Part shown: positions 34,683-46,020 of the stretch, piece after piece
Layout of the letters: the number at the start of each line of letters is the position of its first letter
Numbering within the stretch: position 1 is the stretch's first letter
NCBI GenBank assembly: GCA_947846985.1
Contig: CANTUZ010000002.1
Location: forward strand, 126,628,889 to 126,692,888
DNA: 64,000 nucleotides
Direction of reading: 5' to 3'
DNA from: Fratercula arctica
Lineage: Eukaryota > Chordata > Aves > Charadriiformes > Alcidae
The notes under the pieces: generated by a model
The model's input: the letters and a program-made list of their open reading frames with translations, nothing else
Databases searched by the model: none
Told to the model about the DNA's origin: nothing
Position numbers and translations under genes: made by a program

Positions 34683-37600
34683 AAACTGGGGCCAATATAG
34701 CCCCGTGTGTTTATCCCCTGAAAATGTTAAAATGACAGCATTTTGGTATTTCACTCTGTTTTAGAGAACAAAATAGACATTTTTTCTCTGTTCTATAGCA
34801 AAGTTTCTTTCTGTCACACAGTGTCAGGAATCAAGCAATCCCCTTAAGAGTAGTGTGGGAACTGAATGAGTAAATGCAATATATAGCTGACATTGAACCT
34901 TTTGAAAAACAGTCTCTATTAATTCAGACCTGTCAATACTTAAGTTTACCTAGGAGACCAGCAGCTTCTGTATTCTGTTTTTGTTTTCTCCTCTAAAATT
35001 TGCCATTTATTTCATCAATTACAACACATTTTTTCAAACATTTCACAAACCTTTCCTCGTCTTAAGGGAAAGAGCATAGTATTCCCCATTGGCTTAGGGA
35101 TTATTATTAACTCCTGCGCTGTAGTGGTGTGAATTACACTTTAAAACATAAATAAGATGTGCAGCAGATAAAACAGCATAAAGAAATTTTCACTATTTCC
35201 TCCAAATTTAGATCCAACTGATAATCAATTTCTTAAATTTCTACACATTTTGTTCCCACTACTTCTCTGTGTTAGATGATTTAAAAATTATTCCAGAGAT
35301 TTTTGATAACTGTGTATTACAGATGCTGTTTGTTGGTTTACAAAAGACTAATTGCATAGTGCTTCCTATGGACAATTTAGATGCATTTATTTTATAAACA
35401 GGAATTATACATTGATTATTGTTTTATCCTAACAGTAGTACTCAGGATTAAGTCGTGCATGTAGAGGCTCTACTGAGAAACCTGCAGACTAGGGCAATCA
35501 CAAAAGATAAGAGAAATTAAATACATTAACCCCAGCTTTACCTATCCTCTATAAAATATACTAATTTATTATTTCCCTACTGTTTAATTTTTCCCAAACA
35601 TTTCCAGGGAAAACATGGTTTCTATTTTTTCATTGAAAAAGAGATCTCCTGTTTTCAGCTGATGTGTTTGTAACAGGCTAATCTGGTATGATCATAGACA
35701 CGAGGAAATTATTTGCCTTGTGAATTAATTTTTTTTTAAAAATACATTGTTGAGAGCTAGTTTTTGTGGTGCTTGTGTAGTATTAATACAAGAGAAATTC
35801 AGTACAGGTAATGTCCTCAGCACCTACACCTATAAACATTCCTTGCTAGTACAAAAGCCAAGTTTTTTACCTTTAAAGAAGGAAAACAGAATCATCCCCT
35901 TTCAATGTGAAGCTTGTAACTGAGTGTAGCACTTTGCAATACGAGTTATTTCCTAGAAGTTAAATTTATGACATGCTGGACTAAAGCGAGCAAAGTAGTG
36001 GTATCACACTATCACACTGTGACAGATACCTATAAAGGATGTGATTCTACAGCACTGCCAGCAGAATTATGAAGAATAGGAAATGTTTGCAGGAATGGCC
36101 GTTTTTACCCTAAGTCTTCACGGAGTTTAGAGGCACAGGAACTTCAGTGCTAAAAAAGTAAATGTGAAAAATATCTATTTTATCTGTGCTGTTTACACCA
36201 AGAAAGACAGGTTCACCATGACAGTAGAATTATAACAATACAACTCTTTCCTTAGACTTTCTTTGTTAGAAATATCTCTGTGCAGAACAGATTAAGTTAG
36301 CACCACTATATTTCCTAATGGTGAATCTTCTGCAACAGGGCTCTAGCCATTATTATAAATATGAATGCCTCTATCGATATATTTGTTCTTGGACACACTT
36401 GGTAATGTAGCACCTGAATCAAATGAAAATAGGAATAAAATATTGATATATCATCTGAAAATCAATGGCATTTACGTGATACAACAGTAAAAGTCTCTGG
36501 ACCTAGAAAAATTGAGATATTAATGAAATTTCATCTGTTACAAAATATTGTCCAATTTATTCAACCCCCACAAATGTACTGTTTAGCCCTTGATTTTGCA
36601 GAAGCTTCTTGTAAGACTTAGAAAATCTCTCTACACTTCTAAAACTACCTGTTTTCACAAAAATATTAGACAAAGTACTACAACACTGATTTTCATCTAA
36701 CCTTACTTAGACAAAGCTCTGATTGTCTTCATTGAGAACTTGCCATTAAACTAAACATCTAAACCCAGGTGCTGAAACCTGTGTTACTAAATCGAAATAT
36801 GAGTACCTAACAAAAACAACTTGATTTTTGGACTGTGAATGCCCAGAAATCCTAGTGATACAATGGAAAGCAGAAGTCGGAATCTTCAGATGTTTATGTT
36901 TTAAGATAATTTATAGTCCTAATTTCATGCACTCCCATTTCAATGTTTTGAACAGTTTCTGCATTAATCTTTCCTTACGTCTTTTTACTAGTCAACCATT
37001 TTTCTTTGGTCCTTAGCGTTGAGCTTTGCCAGCTCAAAACGTACCCTTTACTTAGGCAAACTATTTTTCCAGTGGCAGCATACTGAAGTACCCCATTCTT
37101 AATGCCAGGGCAGCAGCGCAAATTCATCCAAATAAACTACAGTTAACCATTCACAGCTGGTGTAGACATGGGAGACAGACAGATTTACTGAAGTACATAT
37201 TTAAAACAGTCTTTTTTTTGTCCACATGGCAAACTCAGAGCTTTCAAATTGAACCAAACTCAGGACGTGGCTTATCCACTTTGTTCTGCCTTTAATTTCC
37301 TAACAGAATATGTGCTGCTGGTAAATGAGAGGTATGCACGCCTTCAGAAAAACATGCATGTGCAAGAAGACCTGGAGCAGCGGGTTCAATTTTCTCTGTC
37401 TTGCAAAAGGTAATGGACTATATCCACTCTGTCCCTGAAAAGACCTGGCAATGAGGTCTCGGAAATAGTAAACAGTGTGAATTGTCTGGCCAAGATGCTT
37501 TTGCAGAGTTGTGAGGATGGGCATAGGCTGAGAGGGGCACTTTGCTTCCACCAGCAGCTGCTTGGCCTTCCCACTCCGTCATCTTAATTACCCTGCCCAC

Positions 37601-37985
37601 AGAGCTCCTCTCAATGCAAATCCCGGTGCTGTAGAGGACTGCGACACGGGCAGCTGAGGTCTTTCTTCCTCACAAAAAGAAAGAAGTCTGTTTGTGGAGG
37701 GTCCCCTCCATGCTTGGATGAATGGATCAGCATCGTCCCAGCACACATACTGCCCTTGGTTACACCGACAGAACATCATCATTTTGTTAGTTTAAGAGAG
37801 TAGGGACCTGAACCCCCAGCAGTCACTTGGTCTGCCTGAACTAAGGCTTATTATTGCATAACACGTGATTCTCATGTTGAAGGATTTTAGTCTAAAATAT
37901 GAGCAAATCAGACACAAGCACAATACTGTGGGTGTTACATGGAGCCTTAATTCTTGCACTCCCGAAGGTCCTGTACACTTCGAGA
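34683..37985. other. AT-rich non-coding DNA, no gene seen
   Basis: Long plain AT-rich stretch with only short open frames (83 codons or fewer). No repeat family was recognised. Confidence 0.55.
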
Positions 37986-37989
37986 ATAA

Positions 37990-38400
37990 CCCTGACGGAC
38001 AAAAGCTCTAAGCCAGCTTTCTGAATAGAAAATCCACTTCCTGCAAGTTCGATTAAGCTAGCTAATTTTCAGTCAAACACACTAATTTCCAGACAGGTTC
38101 TTCTGATGTTTTCCCTCTGTTTGCAATTTGCATCATTAAATAGCTTGGTGTTTCAAAGCAGCCGCGGTAGTAAGGTCACAAGGTTTTATGTTAAATAGCA
38201 ACATCCTCAGCTTTTTAAAGAAGAAACAGAGAGCAGCTGATCTGATGGCGCATAATTTTCTTTCTTTCCCTTTTTCTCTTTGGTATGAGGAAAAGGAAGG
38301 ATTGGAGCTGCTTATGGATCACAGACATTTTACTGTGGAAGAAAGAGCAGATCTATAGGTCTTTGTGCTCTCGCAAGCAACACAGAATCACAGGTGTCCT
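37990..38400. promoter_or_regulatory. Candidate regulatory block with POU octamer
   Basis: It contains an exact octamer ATTTGCAT (38126-38133) directly followed by CATTAAAT. Nearby are GCTAGCTAATTTTCAG (38058-38073) and a nuclear-receptor-like half-site AAGGTCA (38172-38178). No exon or repeat was seen. The enhancer role is inference from motif content only. Confidence 0.3.
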
Positions 38401-38768
38401 TGATTATCAAGAAATCTTCTTCTTTTCTAATGGTTTCCCCTTCTCTCCCTGAGAACAGCAGGTCATCTTTCTGGAATGAATATCTCATTTTAAGAGGCAC
38501 AAAAATCAGTCTTAAAAGGAAAATTTTAAATAAAGGTATATGTTGAATTTGAAGATGAAAAAAAAAAAATGCTTGACAACATTCAGCATGCCAGAAAGCA
38601 GGGCTGTGCTGACCTATCCAGGGTAAACAGTGATAATAAACAGATGTTTCTCAATTAATTCTGCCTGCGCTCTGTTTCCATACCTAAGGAACAGTGGTAA
38701 CAACACAGCAAATAAAGTGTGACACAAAGACACCTTCATTCAGTCTTTCTCCCAGTAAAGTTGCCTTT
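38401..38768. other. Non-coding DNA, no gene seen
   Basis: Contains an A11-type run near 38558. Otherwise nothing recognised. Confidence 0.5.
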
Positions 38769-38817
38769 CCCCCCCCCCAGACCCACCCACCCCCACTCCC
38801 CACCCCCACCCCCTGCC
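38769..38817 (-). repeat. C-rich tract, minus-strand G-quadruplex potential
   Basis: C10 at 38769-38778, then repeated CCCA and CCCCCA units to about 38817. The minus strand has more than four G-runs of three or more, giving quadruplex potential; the + strand could form an i-motif. Confidence 0.85.
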
Positions 38818-39008
38818 TTTTTTTATGGTTGCACAAAGTGAATTTGTGGGCTAGAGCTACCCTGCAGCAGTTTTGCGTGCCTCAGGAGGCTGGCTGGTCA
38901 CTGGGATTGGAAAAGCCTGAATCTCATAGCTCCAAGCAGTTTTGACAGTTGCTGAAGACACGTATCAGTAAATACTCTAAACTGAACTTAGCGCTGCATC
39001 AAAGGCTG

Positions 39009-39230
39009 CCGAGCCCAGCTGCCCTGACAAAGCCATTCTCAGCCCACCAGGGCTCGGGGACGCGCAGCTTCATGCTGGAAATGCTGCCACAGAATTGATC
39101 TGCGGCTCTGCATCCACCAGATTTAAAATCAGTTTCCGTGGGTTTTCACCCCGCAAACATACACGCGCATACGTTTGAGAGGGGCACGGCAAGAAGCGCT
39201 GAACGTCACGAGAATCGCCGCTGAAAGCGA
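39009..39230. promoter_or_regulatory. CpG-dense pocket
   Basis: I count 17 CpG dinucleotides in about 220 bp, against very few in the surrounding AT-rich DNA. The pocket includes ACGCGC words and GAACGTCACG, whose minus strand reads CGTGACGTTC, a CRE-like half-site. It is too short for a classical CpG island. It may be a small unmethylated regulatory element or an alternative promoter. No coding exon was recognised. Confidence 0.35.
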
Positions 39231-40997
39231 TGGCTTTTGTATAATTACATGTGTTCATACATGTAGGTATTGAATGTATGGATGAGTGAATGTGGGATGT
39301 ATATATCGACGGGTAAAACAAAGTTAGAGTAAATGCAGTGTTGCCTATACCTCGCATTACAACTAATACTGTGAGTGATCTGTCTAAAAGGCTCGTGTAG
39401 TCATCAGGCTGTCACTTTTAAAACACTGATAGGTAAAAAAATGACAGGGTACTCCTGGAGACAGGGAAAACATGCTTTCCCACATGCACAGAGGAAGGTA
39501 CAGATGTTCTGACCTATGTGGGAAAAGATAAACAAAATATAAATCCCCATTTTGAAGGAAATTATCATTGTAATTTTATCACTGAGGCCTCTTTGGGAAA
39601 AAAATGTAGTTTATGATGCATTGCACTCTCACTTTGCTTACAAGTCAACAGCAACAATTAAGACAAAGAGTTGGAAAATTTAATTCAGTTTAATTCGTTA
39701 TACATTTTTTTCCCCTTCCAGAGAGCCATGTGATGTAGTAGAAGATAAGAAACCATGTCTTGTCATTCAATATTTATTAAGCAAACTAAAATAGCCCGTT
39801 TTGTAGAAAACAAATTTCATTTTGCCTGTCATACTAGAACCTAGTGCCAGTCTGATCTGCCGTATAGTCTCACTGAACCCAGTGACTTTGAAGTATATTG
39901 TGTATACAAATGTCTTGCTGTAAGCAGTCCTGTACTATCAGCATGTGTGGAGACCAGCATGAACTTGCCATTCAGAGAAATACGGGGCTGTGAAGAAGGG
40001 GAGAGAAATCTCTTATCTTTTCTTCCTTGTTTAGGTGCCGCAGAAGAATATGAAAGCAGTTCAATAAGGCAAATGATCCAAGAACAGTTCTTTTGAGTAT
40101 GTTCTGATGTGTGCAAACATGACATATTTAATTAGTATTACATTCTATCTCTTATAAGAAATCCAAGATTCGAGATAGGATAATTATCTTTTAACAACAT
40201 ACAGCTGCTAAACTTCTCAGGAATATGGTACCCAACATTGGTTCTTAGAGCACATCACAAATAACCACTTTCACAGCAGAACATTCATAAATGTCACGTC
40301 ATGGAAGAGAAAAGCTACTGCAGAAAAAGGGAAACATTTTCGTTCTTACAGATAAAGCAAGGCCTGAGAACCTCACACCTATGCAGCAAGCAAATGTGAT
40401 TAAAGACAGAACAAACAAGCAAAAACCTTGCATTAAATAGATCATGAATTTGCTTGTGGGTCTGTAACAGATGTGTTACTAAGGATGCTTTGTTTATCCA
40501 GTTGCAAGACTGTCGAAGAGAATCATTCCAGTGATGCTGCTTATCACGCTTTTAATTCTGCTCAGGCAAAACTGTTAGCTTTGGAAAAGCAAATTTTTTT
40601 TGGCCCTACTCTATCTGGCTGCACAGAATTTTCAAAGCACCACAGTGTTGTAAAAAATGCCCTTTTAATCAGATTACCCTTGGCGAACGTCCCAAACTCA
40701 GGCTGAAGTGCAGTGCTTGTGGTTTCTCAACAGCTTACACTAAGCCTGCACCATGGAAATAATCTACTTTTAAAACCCAGGAAACAAATCGACTGCACTA
40801 AGGACATAAGTCGCTGTCATTAGGGAGTGATTAAGCTAAACATTTTTATACACTCTGGTAGCCCAGTTTCATATTGTGTACCTCTGTGCCAAGAGAAAGA
40901 ATGGCACCCCAAATGACTGCTTGTTTTATTCAGCCACCCCAAAAAGATCTGATCTTACACAAATTAAACTTAATTTTCCCCTAATAACCACAAAAGG
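39231..40997. other. AT-rich non-coding DNA, no gene seen
   Basis: 39245-39310 has a degenerate GAATGTATG/GGATG-type repeat. 39580-39700 looks like ordinary conserved-type AT-rich sequence. No exon was recognised. Confidence 0.5.
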
Positions 40998-41023
40998 AAA
41001 AAAAAAAAGGGGGGGGGGGGGGG
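40998..41023 (+). repeat. A11-G15 homopurine tract
   Basis: Eleven A then fifteen G without interruption, followed by AGGAGAG. It can form triplex or quadruplex structures and is prone to sequencing slippage. Confidence 0.9.
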
Positions 41024-42153
41024 AGGAGAGATTTGCTTTTAATGAATTAGAAAATACACCAAAATCAGCTTTACAAGCAATCATTCAACTGAGGATCATG
41101 AGTTTGATTAAAGACTATACACGATATTTTTTGACACACATTAGCCTCTCCTAAAATTCCTGTCACCTTATATTAAATTACTGTTACTTGTTTTATGCAA
41201 ACATATTTCCTTTAATACATAATTTATATTGGAAATTCTGTGTGTTTTTGAAGCGGCAGCTACCATTTTTACGATTTACCAGTATAATGCCATGTCTTCA
41301 GCTTTCTGTGATGTCGTATTTTTCATAGTGGGGAAATACAAGATCGAGATGTTTGAACAGAAATTACTCCACCTCCCCCAATTTTCCTCTAACAAAACTG
41401 TAAAAAAAGAATAACAGATCTGACTCTGTCTAATCAAATTATCTGGTGTCTGAGACAACCTTGCTATTTCGGTACATGCAGATCCTAAAGAAGAAAGGCT
41501 CTACATGTCAGATCCTGGTGCATGAAGAGCAGAAGGTGTGTTTGCAGGAGGGAGGGAGGGTTGTTTTTGTTTTCTGCCTGAGTCGGAGCTCGGGTCTGAC
41601 ATAGATGGGATGTTCAACTGGTCTAAGGTACAAATCAGGTCCATTCTTGATCCCTACTTTGGACGTTCTGCTGATAGTTCATTTCTAATTTATGAAACAT
41701 GTCATTAATTCTCAATCTGTCAGCCTCTTTTTGACAATAATTCAGTCTGACAGTTGAAGGATTAATATTTATTAAACACCCTGTACTTCAGAAGTCAAAG
41801 AAATGCTCAGTTCATTTCCGCGCAAAATCTTCCAACTCGTAGCAAGCGCTACCCCAATTCCTTCGTGCTACCTAAAAGCCAAATAAATCCAACCGACAAC
41901 ACAATAGAAACAGCAGATGACCAAGAGAAACACAAGAGAAACAAAACAAAAAGAAGGAAAACAAAAAGTAATTACAAGTAATCCTTCAAAAGGCTTGGTG
42001 GTGGATTCATTTAAGGTATTTCTCTGCCCAAGCATATGTTTTCTCACTCTTCCTTCCCCTTCCAGCCCTCCCCCTCCCTTCCCCACTCATAAATAATTCA
42101 TAACCTGATAAATATGCAATTTCAAAAAAGTGCAGACAAGGCAGCACTGCATT
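41024..42153. other. Non-coding DNA, pyrimidine tract, no gene seen
   Basis: Includes GGAGGGAGGGAGGG near 41550 and a CT-rich tract at 42046-42087. No exon or repeat family was recognised. Confidence 0.5.
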
Positions 42154-42176
42154 AAAAAAAAAAAAAAAAAAAAAAA
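42154..42176. repeat. Poly(A) tract, A23
   Basis: Twenty-three A residues, on the left side of the CpG-dense pocket at 42.5 kb. Confidence 0.95.
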
Positions 42177-42345
42177 GGCTTGTGCTTTTCACACAGAAGA
42201 CCTGAGCTGCACTTAACGGATGACAGATTTTCCAGTATTCAAAAGCTGTATTATATATATGATAGGAGTGAGACGGTATTTCTGGTCTGATTCCTTGCTA
42301 GACATGTTGTGAATTGTCTGTGGAAAGCTGTAACATAAAACAAAT

Positions 42346-42406
42346 GTTGTTGGTTTGGTTTGGTTTGGTTGGGTTGGGTTTCTTCTTTTTCTTTTCTTTC
42401 CTTTTC
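42346..42406. repeat. (GGTTT)n and adjoining TC-rich tract
   Basis: GGTTT repeats pass into GGGTT (42346-42381), then a CTTT-type pyrimidine tract to about 42406. Confidence 0.88.
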
Positions 42407-42473
42407 GAAAGAAAAGACGAGGTGAAAGGCAACAACGTTCCCACCATTTAAAGTTTGGCTCATCTCATGTTTT

Positions 42474-42665
42474 CAGGTCGTTATAAAATTAGGGAGTGAG
42501 TATAGCTGGAGAAGGAGCGCAGCCCCACGCTTTCTCACATAGTCGGCGCAGAATTTGCAGGTAGCGCACGTGCCGTACGTAATTCTCCAGTGATCCCACC
42601 GGGAAGGTCTCCCTCCTCCCAGAGTCCCCCTAAGCGGTGGCCACTTACGGGCCACCGTGGAAACG
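42474..42665. promoter_or_regulatory. CpG-dense pocket
   Basis: I count 14 CpGs in about 190 bp, including GCGCACGTGCCGTACG, which holds the E-box CACGTG. The pocket is bracketed by A23 (42154), a GGTTT repeat, a 12-bp inverted repeat (42776-42827) and T23 (42845). Stiff A/T tracts next to CpG-rich DNA are typical of nucleosome-depleted regulatory sites. No TATA box or exon is evident, and the minus frame here starts at GTG and matches nothing. Confidence 0.35.
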
Positions 42666-42775
42666 CTCTTCAGGGGCCAATTTCACAGGCTCGGCAGCAA
42701 AGTGCTCTGCCTGCTGCTTGCACGCAGGTAAAGCCCACCCGAAGTAAGATGTAGGATGAGAAGAGGAGTGGAGTA

Positions 42776-42827
42776 CCTCCATTTTGTGGGCTAATTGCTT
42801 GATTACCAGGCTGAAACAAAATGGAGG
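42776..42827. repeat. 12-bp perfect inverted repeat, 28-bp spacer
   Basis: CCTCCATTTTGT (42776-42787) and ACAAAATGGAGG (42816-42827) are exact reverse complements. Both arms contain CCAT(TTT), which resembles a YY1 core (CCAT). Confidence 0.88.
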
Positions 42828-42836
42828 AAAGACTTC

Positions 42837-42844
<8 letters not shown>

Positions 42845-42867
<23 letters not shown>
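42845..42867. repeat. Poly(T) tract, T23
   Basis: Twenty-three T residues, immediately beyond the inverted repeat. Confidence 0.95.
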
Positions 42868-43500
42868 GCAAAAGCAGCTCAGGGCTGACGTGACAGAAGA
42901 GACAAAGTATCGGGAGAAAAAATGGTGCTGAAGGAGCATCAGTCATAAAATCACTAATATGAAATGGAATATGAGAAGTATAGATAATGTGTACACATTC
43001 CTATAGCTAATAGATGCACAGGACTCACGTACAGTTGATCTTTGGGTTTAGCAACAGTTAGAACATAAAAATGATTTCAACCCATGAAGTGTAACCTTTT
43101 GGATGAACATTTAAATTGGAAACACCATGGGTAAGAAATAGACCTCAGCATTTAATTTGGACTGGCTAGTTGGAAGCCTGTATTTACTGTACAATAATTT
43201 CAAATTTAATTAAATAACGCTGCTGATGCCAGTCACATCAACACTGTAAAGATGATTAATTGCATGCTTAAATGAAATATAAACTGCCTTAAAAGTAACA
43301 TCAATGCAGAACCCTGTAAGCAGATGCCATATGATAGATTTAAACGCACGAGCCTACCTGCATCCCTTAGAAGCACGCCATGGTGAAAAAAATAGGCCCT
43401 ACATCTGAATGTTGCAACTGTACCAAAACCAGAGCCTTTTATGAGTTTCTATTTTTCAAGGCAAGTCTGATTATTATTTTTCTTCCCCCTCTTGACGTGA
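42868..43500. other. AT-rich non-coding DNA, no gene seen
   Basis: Nothing recognised. The final 60 bp become pyrimidine-rich and lead into the splice-acceptor-like site. Confidence 0.5.
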
Positions 43501-43531
43501 TTTTTTATTTTTTTTTTTTTTTATTTTGCAG
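43501..43531 (+). other. Strong splice-acceptor-like sequence
   Basis: T6-A-T15-A-T4 followed by GCAG with the AG at 43530-43531, then GAGAG. A branch-point-like CTTGAC sits at 43491-43496. Together these make a textbook 3' splice site on the + strand. A poly(T) tract that happens to end in GCAG would look identical, so use as an acceptor is unproven. Confidence 0.35.
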
Positions 43532-43790
43532 GAGAGAATTCACACGATTTGCATTGTCATCTCATGGGCTGGCTATCGATAGGCAAGCAGGGGCTGAGGC
43601 ACTGGAATACGGGACCGCGCTGTCACAACAAGGCAGCTGGACGGTTATATATTCCACTTTGTTTCCATTGTATTTCAATCCACAGAAGCAGCAGGACAAA
43701 GGGCCTGACAGAGTTAACCACGGATTGTCACCTTGATTTGTCCAGTCTAGCAGATATGCAGAAATGAATGATATTCTGTTTATGAACATC
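43532..43790 (+). other. Candidate exon or conserved non-coding block
   Basis: After the acceptor, a + frame stays open to the stop at 43734-43736, and a second frame to 43767. Neither encodes a domain I recognise, and there is no clear donor or poly(A) signal. The mixed, non-repetitive composition suggests a conserved element or a non-coding RNA exon. Confidence 0.25.
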
Positions 43791-43842
43791 ACGCAGAAGC
43801 AAATAAGCTTGCAAACAGCATTTTCCAAACTGTACTATCTGT

Positions 43843-43866
43843 AAAAAAAAAAAAAAAAAAAAAAAA
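43843..43866. repeat. Poly(A) tract, A24
   Basis: Twenty-four A residues. It is the fourth homopolymer-type tract in 1.7 kb. Confidence 0.95.
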
Positions 43867-44098
43867 TCTAGTATCTTTACAGACGCTACATCCTCCATGG
43901 GGGAAATAAAAGCAGGAAGAATCATCAGATTAGCAAATGCACAGAAAGACTCTTCTCCTGTAACACCGTCTATTGAAAACAGCAGAAGCAAGCTCTGTGA
44001 CTAAGGGCTGGGTTCTCTCCCACTAAAATCTGCATCATGTTGGTTTATTTTTCAGGAATGCTATGACAGTGCCTCAAAATGGAAGTTTCTATCATAAA

Positions 44099-44205
44099 TG
44101 TAGACACTTCGGGGCAGGGACCATTCCCTCTGTGTGCTAAACTTGTTTGTGGGGCTACATCCTTAATATTGCATAGGGAGGAGCAGTTATACATATGTGG
44201 AATAA
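44099..44205 (+). repeat. Ancient L3/CR1-like LINE 3' relic
   Basis: TGTAGACACTTCGGGGCAGG and GACCATTCC match the amniote-wide L3-like 3' block ('tagactgtaagctcttcggggcagggaccgtc'). The orientation is + and the match decays towards a terminal AATAAAG-type end near 44205. It is a deeply diverged relic with no coding capacity. Confidence 0.6.
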
Positions 44206-44674
44206 AGCAAACAAAGCTATTTCCAGAAAGAGGTACAAAATCAAAATCTTATTTTCTAAAAAACAGTGAAAGCAGATCAATTTCTACTCTAATATAGCTC
44301 TGAATTAAATATAAAGGATGCCTTATTGAACATTTGCTACTTAGAATAGCTGCAAAACAGGCAATTGCTATGAGGAAATTCAGTGGTGAAGCGATAGAGT
44401 TATAATTAAAATTCAGGACTGCTTTTTTTTAATTTTAAAGGTCTCAAATTTTTGCAAAATCATGTACATAAGAAACAAAAAAATCCAACTTAAAAAATTA
44501 AAGGAACTAGTTATCATTTATCTTTTTCCTAAGGACATAAAAATTCCGGCTTATGCTACTCATCAGTAAGGCAAATTGAACTGAAAAAAGGGAAATGACT
44601 CAACAGAGCAAAGGTCAGTTCTGAAACACCTTAATTTTTTATAGGAGACGAAAACAACCAGCAAGAAACCTCGT
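44206..44674. other. AT-rich non-coding DNA, no gene seen
   Basis: Nothing recognised. Confidence 0.5.
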
Positions 44675-44696
44675 TGTGGTTTCTGACAACCACGTG
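44675..44696. promoter_or_regulatory. Inverted RUNX-type sites plus E-box
   Basis: TGTGGT (44675-44680) faces AACCAC (44688-44693), giving two inverted RUNX-type sites. The second overlaps a CACGTG E-box (44691-44696). Such composites occur in enhancers. The factor assignment comes from motif shape only. Confidence 0.35.
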
Positions 44697-45521
44697 TTTA
44701 TTAACTATATGAAAGACATAATCAAACTCTCATTTTGCTTACACAACATACCTCACCAGAATGGACAAAATACTTGCCTCCGAAGAAAGCACGTCATTTA
44801 TACGTCTTTTTTATTTATGAGATAAGGCTTATCAGAAGATGCGGTATTACACATCACAATAATGTATTCACTTCTGAGCATGCAGTATTTTAAACAGACG
44901 TGAAAGACTAAATGCATTTAATATTTCAGGGTTGTTATTAGTTTTTAATAATAGATTGGATGATTTTTGCATTTCTATATACATTTCGTTGTTCCACTCG
45001 GTGTGTAGCCATTCTTTTAATAGTGCAAAACCCCACGCTAAAATATAACATGCCATTATACCGTCTTAAGCATCTACTTGAAGCTACATTACGTATCAGA
45101 AAAGGAAAAAATATATAAATCTTACCCACATACTGGAATGCTAATGTGCATCCATCAAAGAGCTACACATTCATAGTAAAGGTTTCAGCCCAAATAAAGC
45201 CCCTTGCATTATCGCATACATGTAAAAAATACGGAAAAAAATTAAAGCCTCATTTTTTTCTTTACCAAAAATTGTTTAGGAAAACCTAAAGGCACCAAAA
45301 GAACCATTTATTGTCCAAGGAGAAAATTGCACAGATTTGTCTTTCCTCAGAATTCTATGCAGCCAACCGTAATAGCTCTTTGACAGTTCACCTGACTGCA
45401 GCAGAAATGGGAATGTGATGGTTACAGTGGATGACAGAAAGGGGCCATTTGAAGTGCTATTATGCAGTTTACATGAGAAGATTTCCACAGATTTTGGCTT
45501 TATTTAGTTAGGTTATGTACA
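44697..45521. other. AT-rich non-coding DNA, no gene seen
   Basis: Nothing recognised other than AT-rich words. Confidence 0.5.
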
Positions 45522-45599
45522 TTTTTTTGTTGGTGGGTGGTTTTTTGTGGGTTTTTTTGTGTGTCTTTTTTTTTGGTTTTTTGGTTGTTTTTTTTTTTT
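45522..45599. repeat. T/G low-complexity tract
   Basis: About 78 bp containing almost only T and G on the + strand (T-runs split by GG, GTGTG and GGTGGG). The strand asymmetry favours unusual structures and sequencing error. Confidence 0.9.
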
Positions 45600-46020
45600 A
45601 GCTAGTGGCGGCGTATGCCTTACAATAATAAAGGGCACATTTTTTCTGCCATATAGACTTGCACACCTTAAAATTTAAAATTTCGTTAAGTATTTCCAAA
45701 CTGGCTTGGGTGAGTCACTATGCTTCGCTACTAAAAATGAAAATGTGTACATTCCGTTCTCTCTTGCCCATGACCACGTTTTAAATGGCTGTTAATGTAT
45801 GTTTTATTTCATCTGGTTTACCCAGCAACTTCAGACAGACTAATACGAACCCGATACTGCATGTTCATACTCAAGGAAAAGCATTAGTGGAAGAACAATT
45901 TTTTTATACACGTTTGTGGCAGAATGGGAATCCTTTCCAATGTTAAACAATTAAAAGGATATCTGGAAAACCTTACACCCTGAAAAAATCTAAAAATGTT
46001 CCTTGTGTACCTTGCGGGAA
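45600..46020. other. AT-rich non-coding DNA, no gene seen
   Basis: Nothing recognised. Confidence 0.5.

Noticed and set aside
38390..38403. CACAGAATCACAGG resembling a reversed CR1 tail
   Set aside because: The following sequence has no CR1 block.
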